This document shows positions 36,708-48,529 of a stretch of DNA of 64,000 bases, in pieces (within the stretch, counting starts at the first letter, position 1; each line of letters begins with the position of its first letter). A model generated the notes under the pieces. That model had not been told where the DNA came from. It did no database searches and was given only the letters and a program-made list of their open reading frames with translations. The position numbers and the translations under genes are program-made. The DNA lies in the NCBI GenBank assembly GCA_032622095.1, contig CP136064.1, positions 40,387,912 through 40,451,911 of the forward strand. The letters are read 5' to 3'. Source of the stretch: Siphonodentalium dalli (lineage: Eukaryota; Mollusca; Scaphopoda; Gadilida; Siphonodentaliidae).

Positions 36708-36804
36708 TCATTACGTATGCTTCTAGCTGCATGTACATCAAGTAGAGAACCAAAGGAGCTCTTCTCAAATTCCATTGTTGAATTTTCTCTTGCAGTTTTA
36801 TATC
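36708..36804 (-). CDS. Upstream exon of the unrecognised - strand gene
   Basis: Acceptor TTTCTGGTTACAG and donor GA|GTAAGT bound a 97-nt exon. It is open in one good frame: YKTARENSTMEFEKSSFGSL, LDVHAARSIRNE. It enters after one codon base and leaves after two. The sequence is polar with a short Leu/Val/Ala stretch and matches no family I recognise. The next exon in the right phase could not be fixed because repeats fill 32.9-36.3 kb. It probably belongs to the same gene as the exons at 26-31 kb, but could be a separate one. Confidence 0.5.
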
Positions 36805-37105
36805 CTGTAACCAGAAACAATATGATTATTTATAATGTTGTAATAACACCCATTCAAATTTCGATAGTATTTTGCCATTTGTTTTCAAAAAGCTAATAAT
36901 GTTCATTCTTCATATACTAGTACCGGTACATGTAATTACACATTATAAATAGATTTGTGCCAATAATTTTTTTTATAATTCTCTGCACGATTTATATTTG
37001 TGTGATTGGGCCCAAATGTGTTTATACAATGTAATTGCATCAAGAAGTTAAGACTATCTCTTTAATCAACTTCAGATATGTGAATTTGAATGAAGGCAGG
37101 GTTAT

Positions 37106-38055
37106 GGGCAGCCATTCGGTCGGAAATTACATGAAATAAAAGTTAATGGTGGCTTGTAAAAACAATAGTCTCCATTTTTAAACCAAAGGTCGTTCTTTGA
37201 TTCTATAAGAGACAATTCCGTTTCAATAGATATATATTCAAACCAAACAGTCTCCATTTTCAAACCAATGGTCGTTCTTGGATTCTATAAGAGACAATTC
37301 CGTTTCAATAGATATAGATTCAAACCAAATAGTCTCCATTTTCAAACCAATCATGGTCGTTCTTGGATTCTATAATTATAAAATAAGAGACAATTCCGTT
37401 TCAATAGATATAGATTCAAACCAAATAGTCTCCATTTTCAAACCAATGGTCGTTCTTGGATTCTATAAGAGACAATTCCGTTTCAATAGATATAGATTCA
37501 AACCAAATAGTCTCTATTTTCAAACCAATAATCGTTCTTGGATTCATTAAGAGACAGTTCCGTTGTAATAGATAAAGATTCATAATCAATGTTGACCGAT
37601 GCAAAATTAATGTTCTATTTTAATTTAATAGCGTTCACTGTTCAACTAATATCTAATAACACACAATTAGTAAGATTCGCGCATATTTCAAACCAATTAA
37701 TAGTCTCCATTTTCAAACTAATAGTCGTTCTTGGATTCAATAAGAGACAATTCCGTTTTAATAGATATATTTTCTTAATCAATAGAATCTATTTCAAAAC
37801 CAATAGCCGTTCCTGGATTCAATAGAGACAAATCTACTATTTCCGGTCAAACCAATGAATAATAATTGAAGATTATTAACATCCGTTTACAAACCAATGA
37901 TCATTTCTCGAATTAATAACTTCCGTTTACAAACCAATGATCAATTCTTAAACCAATGAACGCTAGGGTCGCCACCAATCTCAAATTAACGCTAGGAGCG
38001 CCACCAATCTTGTTGGAGTCACCAAACTGCAAATTCCGTGACGTCAACATGGGAT
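37106..38055 (+). repeat. Long repeat E, + strand copy with internal tandem units
   Basis: From GGGCAGCCATTCGGTCGGAA to CCGTGACGTCAACATGGGA. The inside (37165-37850) is a tandem array of 81-97-bp units: GTCTCCATTTTCAAACCAAT, GGTCGTTCTTGGATTC, AAGAGACAATTCCGTTTCAA. An inverted copy is at 43655-44466. Frames inside are periodic artefacts. Confidence 0.85.
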
Positions 38056-38337
38056 ACCCCCCTGCCAAAACAAAAATGCATGTTCTCGAACATTTTCGCG
38101 TCAGAAAGTGACCCTGAACATGAAAACTGCGATGATATACGGACTGTGGACTATATCCTGTACCTGTAGCAGATACTGAAGATCCAATTGAGTGCTTGTT
38201 TTTAATATTGTCATTATTATTGACCCAGAAGATCTGAATTAAGCAACATAATTTGAGGACTGTATGATGTTGATCACTTGATGTAACTCATTCACTGTCA
38301 GTATTACTGTGATTATCACTGTTCCCAACTGACCTAC

Positions 38338-39040
38338 ATGTACCAGCTCAGAAACCAGATCATACAAAGCGTCACTCAATCACCATATATTGGAGTCATG
38401 CTATCAAACGATATGAAATGGTTGCCACACATAGACAAGATCACGAAGAAGGCTAACAGCACGCTCGGATTCATCAGAAGAAACCTTAGGAAGGCACCAT
38501 TCAAGAGTAAATGCGTAGCGTATGAGACACTCGTAAGATCGTCGCTGAAAATACTCAGCCGTCATGTGGGATCCTCACCAGCAGCAGAACATGGACGCCC
38601 TGGAGAGAATACAGAGAGGAGCTGAACGGCTCATGACCGGCAATTACCAATCGAAGGACATGGCCAAACTGATGAATGACTGCGAGATAAGACCACTCGA
38701 AGAAAGAAGGAAAGACCAGAGGCTGGAGCTCTTTCACAAGATGGATAAGGGGCAGGTGTCGGCTGTAAACAATCAGTGCTTAATTAAACCAAAAAAGGTG
38801 GGCAGAAAAATCCGAGCCAAGAAATTTGCAGATTTCAGTGCCACAAATATAGTCTCAAAACAGGAATGTAATAATTCACTGTCCTACCGGTAAGAGCCAC
38901 TGGTAACAAACTCTGCTGAATACTCAAATTCATTCTTCCCACGGACAATTATTCAGTGGAACACTCAAAACGAGATGGACGCATGCGAAATTCAAAATAG
39001 AACAGCAGCGGACAACTCAACAGTCCCGCAAAGAACATAA
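38338..39040 (+). pseudogene. CR1/jockey-type LINE, 3' fragment of reverse transcriptase ORF
   Basis: Thumb and C-terminal part of a non-LTR retrotransposon polymerase: PYIGVMLSNDMKWLPHIDKI, TKKANSTLGFIRRNLRKAPF, then a frameshift near 38545, then SAVMWDPHQQQNMDALERIQ, RPLEERRKDQRLELF. After an in-frame TAA (38891-38893) the same frame continues with NSAEYSNSFFPRTIIQWNT to a second stop at 39038-39040. This motif order is typical of CR1/jockey ORF2 ends. The catalytic palm (YADD region) is absent, so it is 5'-truncated as LINE insertions usually are. A 3' tail follows with AACAATAACAATAACAACA near 39194. Confidence 0.92.
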
Positions 39041-40700
39041 TTCTCTCTCTCCCGGCGTTCTACACATCCGCGAGGATCATACGCCGTACACCATCCAGAT
39101 CCAGATGCAGGGATTGTCTGTCAAAATCCGGTGGAGAACTTAGGATGTGTTCGACAAGTACTAACAACAGCAGTATGAATATGATTATGTCAACAATAAC
39201 AATAACAACATCTCTAACACCGTAAGATAATCGTTCGATCTACTGTGTAGTGCGTACTAGCACTGTACATTGCGACGACTTCTTCTGAAAACAACCATTG
39301 AGTGGAACCGCTTCAAACAGTCAGATGTTGATTCAGGCGATCGGTAATATTGAATGTCTGAAGGATTTATTAAATATGGATTCTATTTTCTAGACGTTTC
39401 ATACGAGTGTCGTGGAATAGGATTCTGAACATTGCTGGAGTATTGATCAAGTAAACCTGACAGTGCGAAGAGCACTTCAGAACTCAATCATAAGCCAACT
39501 AGAACAGAGGTCATGTCAACTTACAGGTTGCATTATACATGCATATATTGTGACCACATAAATGATATATACAACTGCAGTGACTTCTTCATTATTTCAG
39601 TATTTGATACCATAACCATGGTCGTTCCATGGTAATCCATACCATAATTTTTGGTTTTACATACCGGTAGGGTACCGGATTGTTTGGTTCCTTTTTTTTA
39701 TTTCGTACTTTGTAGAAAATCATTTATTTGTTTCCATATGGTGTGACATACATGTAGTAACATGGTACGAAATGACCAATTGATTTCCTACATGGTACGA
39801 AACGACCAAACAATAAGGTATGAAACTACCAAAAATATGGTACGAAACTACTATACCAAAAATATGGTACGAAATGACTTAAGATGATACAAAACGTCCT
39901 GTACCCATTTATATCTCATCGACAAGGGGAACAACGAGACAGTGACCCTGTAGACTAGCAGCGCCAACATCGTTGGTTTGATATTAGGCCCTATATCACC
40001 CTGAGGTAACATCATATCACAATCAGCCTGACGACGAAGGCTGATATGAAGCTACTGGGGACTGAAATCAGGCCTATAATATCAAACCAACCAAGTAATA
40101 CCCTACATGTATCTTAGTAACAGTGTAATATTGACAACTTTTTCTATGAGTGACATCACAAAAAATTGGTATCTATGCCTATTCTAATAGTGAAATAGAA
40201 TTACACCATGTCAAAGCCATACCGTGTATTAATCAGATCGTGATGTCATAAAATCATACATGTATTACTCTTAGTTATAGTGATGTCGTAAAATGATATT
40301 ACTCGATTTAGGGCAAATTGAAGTGATATTTAGCTAAGTACAAATGGAGTTTGATAACAAGCCATATCGTGCAAAAATGTCATATCTAATTAATAATTTT
40401 CGAACAAATTTTGGACCCATATACATTTACCCTGTAGCCATCTGTAGGAAACTTCCTTCCAAGGGGGTGCTGTCGGAACATACATGTATCAAGGTGGACC
40501 CCCTCCCCAATGGGAGACTCGTATCCATGCCCATTGGAAATCAATGATAATGTGCAATGGATGAATAGGTTGCTGGCATTTCATACCATGGAAGTTTGAC
40601 ATGGAGATGTTTCGCACCAGGGTTCTGGACATTTCATACCAGTTCCTGTATCATTTCGACAATTCGTACCTTTGAGTATACCGGTATTATTTTTTTTTTA
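39041..40700. other. LINE 3' tail, then gene-poor sequence
   Basis: 39041-39210 is probably the LINE 3' UTR. 39750-39900 has five or six loose repeats of ATGGTACGAAA(C/T)(G/T)ACCA at about 30-bp spacing (also at 41360-41400). Otherwise I see no exon or RNA gene. Confidence 0.5.
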
Positions 40701-40707
40701 AATGACA

Positions 40708-41152
40708 TTAAAGGTACTCAGTCCGATTCGATGGTTCCCATATCATCATATTTCAACAACAACAACAACAACACCATTTTTTGAAATGCCACTTCGTTTA
40801 CCAGAATCGATTAATGCCCCAAAAATAATGCTAACCAGTCAAATATAGTATACAATTGCCCAAAACCTGTTATTTATCAATATTTTGTTCAATGAAATTT
40901 TGCAGGTTTGTCAAATATCTGACACAACAAAAGCCACTTGCTTTTTGAGTTATCCATCTTCATCCGTCCTCTTTCGACTTTGTATTGGGCCACTAAAAAT
41001 TATCGATGGTGAAAAATAATAGATTTCAAAAATCGATATCTGATCATTCTCAGCTTTGATGGGTGGGTTCCTCAACTCAAATCACATATGTTTTACCCCG
41101 AAGCCAAGGAAATAGTAATATTCAAGCATTAATTCGGATTATGCATCTTTAA
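40708..41152. mobile_element. TTAA-flanked MITE, family A, copy 4
   Basis: TTAA AGGTACTCAGTCCGATTCG at the left; ATTCGGATTATGCATCTTTAA at the right. 445 bp, the most diverged right end of the four copies. A short CAA microsatellite is near 40757. Confidence 0.75.
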
Positions 41153-41727
41153 CTTTGTCGCGACAATTTCAATTGGTTCATTTTGTTTCGAAAAAAAAGA
41201 AAGAAATATGTTAACATGTAAATGTCGGGTTGTCATCATCACGAACGTTAAATCATGATCATGTTCACTCTCATTAAGTTAACACGATTAAAATAATTTT
41301 TCACATGTACGAATGACCATTCATCATTTTTGGGAATCAATAAAACATACCAATATATGGTGTGAAATGACCAAAAACATGGTACGAAACAATTAAATGT
41401 GTCATTCAAATCAAGGGTACAAACTGGCCATAGTGGGAAAAGTCGTTTGAGCCATCCAACAGACCTGGGTGAATCGCTTGGGTGATCGGTTTTCCACAGT
41501 AAGGATGCATCTTGGGAGAGGGGAGTCAATCTAATTAACTGTTATCTATAACCAATACTTAAAAACAATAACAATTTATTCTGATTTCTTTTGAAACACA
41601 CAGAATAATTATTTACTGAGAATATTCAATATAAACATGTACAAATTCTCAAACAAAGGGAATTTCAATGTTCAAGAAATTTAGAGTCCCCTCTTACTAT
41701 GGGAGGCCCTTTTCACATTTATTATTT

Positions 41728-41888
41728 ATTTGCACTCAAGCACAAATATTAAGCTTAAACATAAATCATTTGGGCTTAAGCGAATGTCATTTGCGCTTAA
41801 GCACAAATATGTGTCTATCAATTTGTTTGCGCTTAAGTGAAAATCATTTGCGCTTAAGTGTAAATGCTTTGCACTTAAGCGCAAATAC
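41728..41888. repeat. Cluster of short CTTAAG-centred palindromes
   Basis: Seven or eight imperfect copies of ATTTGCGCTTAAGCGCAAAT spaced 20-30 bp. Further clusters are at 42886-42950 and 46611-46735. Confidence 0.8.
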
Positions 41889-42401
41889 CTAACACTCCTT
41901 TACTTCCCTCTGATTGTGAATGATGGAGTCCATCTCATAGTATATTATTATGGGCCCATAGTAGTAGCCCATACAGACTCGAAAGTTGAAAAGTCAAAAG
42001 CACCTCTGTCTCTGGTGTCCCAAAAATTGGTGCCTCATTCCCAAAGCTCTAGTATATTTTATTAAAGGGACATCTCCTGCACAAATATATACCATTTCCA
42101 TGGTCATAGAAGGGGAATTAGGGGTAACTGGTGGCTTGTGGTGTACATGTACTTATTGAATAGAAATAGGGGGAAAACATATTTTCATATTATCAGCATC
42201 CCTGTCCCTAAGAATTTGTGCCTCCATCCCAGAGATCTATTACATTTTATAAAAGAGACATATCCTGTACAGATATATACAATTTCCATGGTCATAAAAG
42301 GTACTGGTATCTAGGGATCACTGGGGAATGCTTCCCTTGTATGATGGGCCTACAGGTATATAGACTTGAGTGCAAGCCTGCAAATAGCGTGTCTGTCATT
42401 T

Positions 42402-42494
42402 GTAGAATGAGGTCCCCAGAGGGTGAATTAAGTGACGCTACATCGCATAGTGGGCTAGCATCACTAAATTTACCATCTGGGGGCCTCATTCTGC
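42402..42494. repeat. 93-bp palindromic unit F, copy 1
   Basis: Left arm AGAATGAGGTCCCCAGAGGG and right arm CATCTGGGGGCCTCATTCTG enclose GCTAGCATCACTAAAT. Further copies: 42698, 51483, 51773, 52022 (decayed), 52428, 52921. Confidence 0.8.
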
Positions 42495-42697
42495 TTAGGG
42501 CCCTCAACTGCTATGGCAGTCCTAGGATAAGATTGAAGTTCCCCAGTTGAAGTTGGTGATGTTCACCCATTTGGAGCCTCGATTATGGATTTTATCTTCT
42601 GCAAATTAGGGGATATAGAAACTTCCCAGATGGGAAAACGTAACTAAAAACAATGTTAATTTGATACCATAGTTACTTCCCAGAAAATGAGGCCTAA

Positions 42698-42789
42698 GCA
42701 GAATGAGGTCCCAGAGGGTGAATTTAGTTATGCTAGGCCGCTATGCAGGGTAGCATCACTAAATTCACCCTCTGTGGACCTCATTCTGC
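42698..42789. repeat. 93-bp palindromic unit F, copy 2
   Basis: GCAGAATGAGGTCCCAGAGG and TCTGTGGACCTCATTCTGC arms around GTAGCATCACTAAATTC. Confidence 0.8.
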
Positions 42790-42885
42790 AAATGACAGAC
42801 ACGCTATTTGCAGGCGTGCATGAGTGATGTGTTAGGCCTATGCCATTTAAAATTAATTCAGGGAGATCAATGCATTAATTTCTAT

Positions 42886-42950
42886 TTCCACTTAAGCGCA
42901 AATGATTTGTGATTAAACGTAAAATATTTGCACTTAAGCGCAAAAATTCA
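42886..42950. repeat. Second CTTAAG palindrome cluster
   Basis: Three copies, for example CCACTTAAGCGCAAATGATT and TTTGCACTTAAGCGCAAAAA. Confidence 0.7.
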
Positions 42951-42970
42951 TAAGTAATTGTATGTCATAA

Positions 42971-43548
42971 TTTGCAAAGTTCTGTCCAATTCTTGTTAAA
43001 ATATGACTAGATTCATAACGGTGATATTTGGTTAAATTTCATACCGAGTTATGTATAATCGAATTATTGAGGGATCGCGGGAGGGACTTGGATCATACGA
43101 ATGACATATATTCATTGCTCCAATTATCTCTTAACATGAGCAATACTAAATGAAGTCACATTTCCGAACCAGTTCCATACAGCAGAACCTGATCTAGAAG
43201 ATATTAGCGAAAAAACGTCAATTTCCCTCTTTCAGCTGTCATTTTGACGACCATTTTGGGCGGGGAGTTCCAATTTTACCCTTAAAATGTGGCATTATAT
43301 CTCCCAGAGTCATACGAACTGAATACGCCTAATTTTAAATCGTATATTTCATGGTGAGATTAATTGCGACATTTATTAAATAATATAATTACGAAACGCT
43401 CAATAAATTTGGAAAACCCCTTAAAAAGAGGGGTTAAAGTGAAATTTCAGCGTGGCTCCATATCTAATATAAAATAAGATGTACATATGTGCAAAGTTTC
43501 ATGCTTTAGTAACAATTTGAACAATTGCCTTGAAAATTTGACTTAATC
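42971..43548 (+). repeat. Dispersed repeat X, third copy
   Basis: Aligns with 20139-20720 in the same orientation: TTGTTAAAATATGACTAGAT, GAGGGATCG, CATTATATCTCCCAGAGTC and AGTGAAATTTCAGCGTGGCT. Confidence 0.8.
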
Positions 43549-43654
43549 TACTCCACTATATGTCCTATATATTATAGTGAATATTTATCGTCGTTTGATT
43601 TGCACCGAGTGAACTCATACTCCAAATCGTCACATCGACATGACATTTGGGAAC

Positions 43655-44466
43655 TCCCATGTTTATTTCTATATTTCTGACGTCACGGATTTTGCGAACA
43701 AAATTGGAGGCCAGCGCCCCTATCGTTAATTTACGAATTGCTTATAGGTTTGTGTTTTAATCATTAATTTCAAATGAGCTCATTGGTTTGACCTGAAATA
43801 GTTGATTCCGCTATTAGATATTAGTTTGATAACGATAATCATTGATCGTGGGAAATAGTATATTGGTTTAAAATATGTCTATTGATTATTAGTTTTACAA
43901 TAAGGTCTATTAATTTTACAATAAGTTATTAGTTTTACAATAAGTTAATGACGGTTTTAGATATAGGCTTTACAATAAGTTATTAGTTTTACAATAAGGT
44001 CTATTAATTTTACAATAGGTTATTAGTTTTACAATAAGTTAATTACGGTTTTATTTATTAGTTTTACAATGAGTTATTAGTTTTACAATAAGGTCTATTA
44101 GTTTGATAACGATAATCACTGACCGTGAGAAATCGTCTATTGGTTTGAAATATGTCTATTGATTGAGAAAATATGGCTATTGAAACGGAATGTACGTTTA
44201 CTGAATATGAGCAAAGCTGTATTAATTGTTTGTTATTAGATATTAGTTGAACAATGAATACTATTAAATTAAAATAGAACATTAATTTTGCATCGGTCAA
44301 CGTTGATTGTGAATCTATATCTGTTAACACGTAATTGTCTCTTATTGAATCAAAGAACGACCATTGGTTTGAAAATGGAAACTATTGTTTTGAAATAGAT
44401 TGTAGTTGTTTTCACAAACCACCATTAACTTTTATTTCATGTAATTTCCGACCGAATGGCTGCCCA
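43655..44466 (-). repeat. Long repeat E, inverted copy with an ACAATAAG tandem block
   Basis: Reverse complement of 37106-38055 at both ends (TCCCATGTT...GACGTCACGGA and CCGACCGAATGGCTGCCCAT). Its middle (43880-44100) is instead an array of TATTAGTTTTACAATAAGT units of about 20 bp, absent from the other copy. Confidence 0.8.
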
Positions 44467-44576
44467 TACGGTAGGGTGTGCGAAAGGATTTAGTCATGCA
44501 ATGAGTAAAATCCAAGACAGCTGCTTGGCGGCCATGTTTTTGTTTAACGAATTCCGAAAATAATCTATGGCTCCCA

Positions 44577-44765
44577 TCTAGTGGTCAACCCGGAGATCTA
44601 TACGAAGTTTGGTGGTGATTAGACGAGGGATGTGGTCTGTTGGGTGTGCCAAAGGATTTAGTCATGCAACAGTAAAATACAAGACGGGGAAAAAATTGAT
44701 GGTTCCCATCTAGGTCACGTCGAAGCTCCATACGAAGTTTGGTGATGATCGGTTGAGGGATGAGG
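44577..44765 (-). repeat. Repeat G, member of a near-identical inverted pair
   Basis: CTAGTGGTCAACCCGGAGAT, TATACGAAGTTTGGTGGTGA to GGTTGAGGGATGAGGCCTGT. Reverse complement at 49213-49405 with only a few differences. Each holds the same pseudo-open frame (MELRxDLDGNHQFFPRLVF), which is a repeat by-product. Confidence 0.85.
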
Positions 44766-44776
44766 CCTGTTTCGTC

Positions 44777-44809
44777 CCGATCGGTCGAGAATCGTAGATT
44801 TGTATTAAT

Positions 44810-44843
<34 letters not shown>

Positions 44844-45060
44844 GGTCTTCAAAATATATATGAGATTGTGCCCCCTGGCCCTTTACTCAAGTTCACTGAT
44901 TCTGCCACCCTGGTCCCAAAAATAATATTCACTCAAATTCTTGACAGAATCATTAATAAGAAGTATTTACTTTGGCTCTAACTGTATGTCGGGTATGCAT
45001 ACACATGTCAAGTGAAATCTGACATTTGTATAATCATTCCCTGGATATCTGCTAGAGGTC
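44777..45060 (+). repeat. Microsatellite retroposon-like repeat and inverted-pair segment b
   Basis: 44777-44865 repeats the element at 13207 with an expanded CAGA tract. 44868-45010 (GTGCCCCCTGGCCCTTTACT to CAAGTGAAATCTGACATTTG) is the reverse complement of 55985-56150 at roughly 85% identity. Confidence 0.75.
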
Positions 45061-45900
45061 ATTAATTCCCAATTACAACAATCTATCGTACGTATTGTTC
45101 AAATCTTTCAACAGGACATTTAACACTCCCACATCCACCACTTCACTAGAACATATTGGGCAAACTTGAAAAAGTGTTCTTTGAAAGAGCCACCAGCTCT
45201 ATTTAGCTCATATTTAATATTGAGGCTCCTTTGGTGATTGTGATTCAGATTTGTTCAATCAGGGTCACCAAGTCAAGTAGGTGCAAGGCCAGCTACATTA
45301 CTCTTTCTCTACATAGTAATTCATGATATGTCTTCTATGCAAGAATCAAATGGCCTATTTTGCTTATATTTGGTATGAAATTACCTTGGGTGACAGATTT
45401 GTGAAAATGGGATCACAAAGTCGAATAAGGGCAGAGCCAGAGACATAACTATTTCACCACATAGTAATTCTTAAAATATGTTTGCAAGAGCCAAGATCTA
45501 GTTGGCTTATTTAGTATGGAATGTTCTTGTTTGACTGCAATTCAGATTTTTTTAAATGTGGTCACCTGGTCAAATAGGGGCCAAGCGAATGACAGTTTCC
45601 CCTCTTAATATGCTTCCTTCACAAGGACTATCGGGTCTATTTTACTGATATTTAGTATGAAGGTTTCTTTGGTGTCTGGGATTCAAATGTATTCAGATGG
45701 TGTCACCAGGTTAAATAGGGTGGGACCAGGGACATAACTGTATGTCTCTATAGTAATTCTTAAAATGTCTTCTCAAGAGAGGTTGGACTATTTAACTTAC
45801 ATACATGTATAGTATGGCGGATCCTTTAGTGACTGAGATTCAGATTTGTTAACATGAGGTCAACATGTTAAGAAATGACAGGGCTATGGGGAGTTAACAC
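45060..45900 (-). repeat. GGCCATAACTC-related modular repeat, inverted-pair segment c
   Basis: Six modules of about 140 bp with CAGATTTGTTCAA, GGGACATAACT and TAGTAATTCTTAAAATGTCT. Its reverse complement, module for module, is at 53990-54800 (shared rare phrases such as GGTGTCTGGGATTCAAATG and CAAGCGAATGACAGTTTC). Confidence 0.8.
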
Positions 45901-46214
45901 TTGTGTGTCTAATAAAATCATTGAAATACCAAATTCATTAAAACATCTGCCTTGGAACTACCTGACTTATTGAGAAAGTTTGAGATGTCGGTTGTGAGAC
46001 TTGGGAGTCTGAAGCCCGGTCAGGAGGGGACTTGTTGAGCTGGATGAGGGGGTGATAAGTAGTGTACAGTTGGCAATTGCAAGGTGGATATTCACCGATC
46101 TACATACATGAAGCCTCTCTAGCCACATATCCCAGTCCCAGTCTTATCAGTCTTTGCAGTCTGGTGAGCGACCCCACAGTCATTGACTGTCTTGTTTACC
46201 TTTTGTATGCCTTA

Positions 46215-46400
46215 TGCACTTAGAACTATACATGCACATCTACTGCACAGATATATACCATTTCCATGGTCATAAAGGGGGGAATTATGGGTTACTGGGG
46301 GCTTGTGCTTCCTTCATAAGGTGTACTTATTGACTTGATATACATGTAGGGGACAAAAACCCAATTTTCATATTATCAGCATCCCTGTTCCCAAGAATTT
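46215..46400 (+). repeat. Repeat H, inverted-pair segment d
   Basis: TACCATTTCCATGGTCATAA, GGGTTACTGGGGGCTTGTGC, TTGATATACATGTAGGGGAC. Direct relatives at 42080-42320 and 46420-46540; near-identical inverted copy at 49405-49530. Confidence 0.8.
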
Positions 46401-46610
46401 GTGTATCCAGTATATTTTATAAAAGAGACATATCCTGCACAGATCTATACCACTTCCATGGTCATAAAAGGGATCTAGGGGTTACTGGGGGATTGCTAGG
46501 CTTTCCTCATATAGTGGGCCTATATAGAGTTATAGACTTGAGTGATGTGTTTAGGCCTGTGCCATTTAAAATTAATTCAGGCCAATCAGGGGGGATCAAT
46601 GCATATTAAT

Positions 46611-46735
46611 TTTTATTTGCGCTTAAGCGCAAATGATTTATGCTCAAGCGTAAATATTTGCGCTTAAGCTCAAATGATAAGAGGTTATTTTGCTTAATCA
46701 CAAATATTTGCGCTTAAGCATAAATAAATACTAAA
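46611..46735. repeat. Third CTTAAG palindrome cluster
   Basis: Five or six copies of ATTTGCGCTTAAGCGCAAAT with point changes. A G-run follows at about 46801-46812. Confidence 0.8.
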
Positions 46736-46739
46736 TGTG

Positions 46740-47940
46740 AAAAGGGCCTTATAATAGTATTCATTGATCGTCATATTATATCTTACAACTCTGTAGCCAG
46801 GGGGGGGGGGGGTGGCGGCAGAACCTGCAAAAAGGTGGTGGGTCACATTTTTTGGGAGCCAATTAAACAATAAAATTAATATCAAGGTAGGCCTAATGGC
46901 CTGGCTATATATGCACACAAAGAATATATACCAGTATGAATTCAGCTGTGTGCTAATCTTCTAAACATGGATAATTCTGAATCCAGAGTCATGTGTTGTC
47001 AATAAACCAAAAAATATACCAGGTTCTATATAGCGTAACTTTGAAGTTTTCAGTTCATACATGAACTTTCTCGCTTAATTTATACAACCAGTTGGAAAAA
47101 TAACCTTTCTGTTTACACATAACTGGTAAAATAAATTGGGAATGTTTGACATTTTGTCCCCGTCCCCAGCTCCACTGTCCCTGTTTGTAGCTGCCCAAGT
47201 CTTGATAATACTATAGAAACTGGATTGTAAAGCTAGATACAAACTATTATCAGTTTGATAACAAACATGGTAATTTCAGCGGATGGACTTTGCAAGTATC
47301 TCAAAACTACACAAGAATATTGGAGCAGTATACATGTACATTAATTATACAAAGTATTTGGTAGTGCAATACCTATGAAACCCTACCTGCAGTCATGTCC
47401 ATATTGTGACATATCTGTTTTGGCTTTTGATATATGTTGTAGATAATAACTGTCCATTGGCATTCTGACATTTTTGTTCGAGAAAAACTACTTAATTCAT
47501 AGTGCTGAAGAAACAATTAACACGAATCATGTTAAATCCCCCCCCAATCAAAACTTCTCATATTCTGATAGTAGGAGGAAAGTTCTTGATGTCAGTGATG
47601 ATGAACATGTAGGAAGTATGATTCATAATTATGGATCAAGTCTGATTTTGTAAAGGTCATCTACTGCTAGTATTTGATTCAAATTATGACTTGTTAAACT
47701 AAATTTGCTTTCATTTTGTATTAGGCCTACATATGTTTTTCTTTTGGTATACGTAATTTCATTTTCATGAATTTTAAAGCATATGTAAGATTGAATTGGA
47801 GTTTCTAGTTCCTCTGTCATCTGGGTTAACCTGATTGGTGCTAAGAAGTCCATAGTTTGGGTTATTGACAAGTATTATACAGTTATTTTTAAAGATACTG
47901 AAAAAAAAAAAAGTTAACCAAAAAAAGAAAAAGTTAAGCC
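46740..47940. other. Gene-poor stretch with one possible - strand terminal exon
   Basis: On the - strand a long T-tract ends in CAG at 47898, and the next bases are open in one frame (IFKNNCIILV, NNPNYGLLSTNQVNP) to a TAA near 47777. An overlapping 80-codon frame (47629-47871) is an alternative. No partner exon could be assigned; otherwise nothing is recognised. Confidence 0.3.
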
Positions 47941-47942
47941 TG

Positions 47943-48470
47943 TTAAAGGTGGATTATCTCTTTGTAAACATGTATTATATAGTTACCGGGGTATAACATA
48001 TTAGATTTGAATCGAAGATTCCTGTCCGGAAATGCTTCAATCGATTAATATTAATTTTATTTCGAATATTTTCTGGTCTTAAAAGGTGTGTTTGTTCAGC
48101 TAACGAACAATAGTTGTTACCGTTAACAGAGACCAGAAATTTTATGTAACAATTTTGTCACAAATAAACGTTAATTATACTTATTAGCGCTTATATCTGT
48201 GGAACAAAACAACACGAACAACCAATCTGTGACATTTGACGTTCGTTGCGTAGCCGTAGGAACAGCCCAGTGCTCCATATCGTAATATGGTATCATCAGA
48301 ATGGTCTGTTCTAAAAATAGTAACATGAACGGTCCCGATTTAATATTCGAAATAAAATCAATATTAATTGATAGAAGCATTTCCGGACAGGGGTCTTCAG
48401 TTCATATCTATTATTTTATACCCACGCAACTATTTAAAATTTGTTATTTAAAGAGATAATCCATCTTTAA
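47943..48470. mobile_element. TTAA-flanked MITE, family C, complete copy
   Basis: TTAA AGGTGGATTATCTCTTTG at the left and AAGAGATAATCCATCTTTAA at the right, with inverted arms of over 100 bp (TGTCCGGAAATGCTTC and its complement). 528 bp, no ORF. A truncated copy is at 24258-24343. Confidence 0.88.
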
Positions 48471-48529
48471 GAGTTTTTCCAAATGTGAATTATTTTTGAC
48501 TTAAAAACCACCAGACCTATTTAACATAT

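Noticed and set aside
44585-44818. Frame shared with 49156-49398 (about 60 identical residues)
   Set aside because: The conservation is at the DNA level across an inverted repeat pair, with no sign of codon-level constraint.
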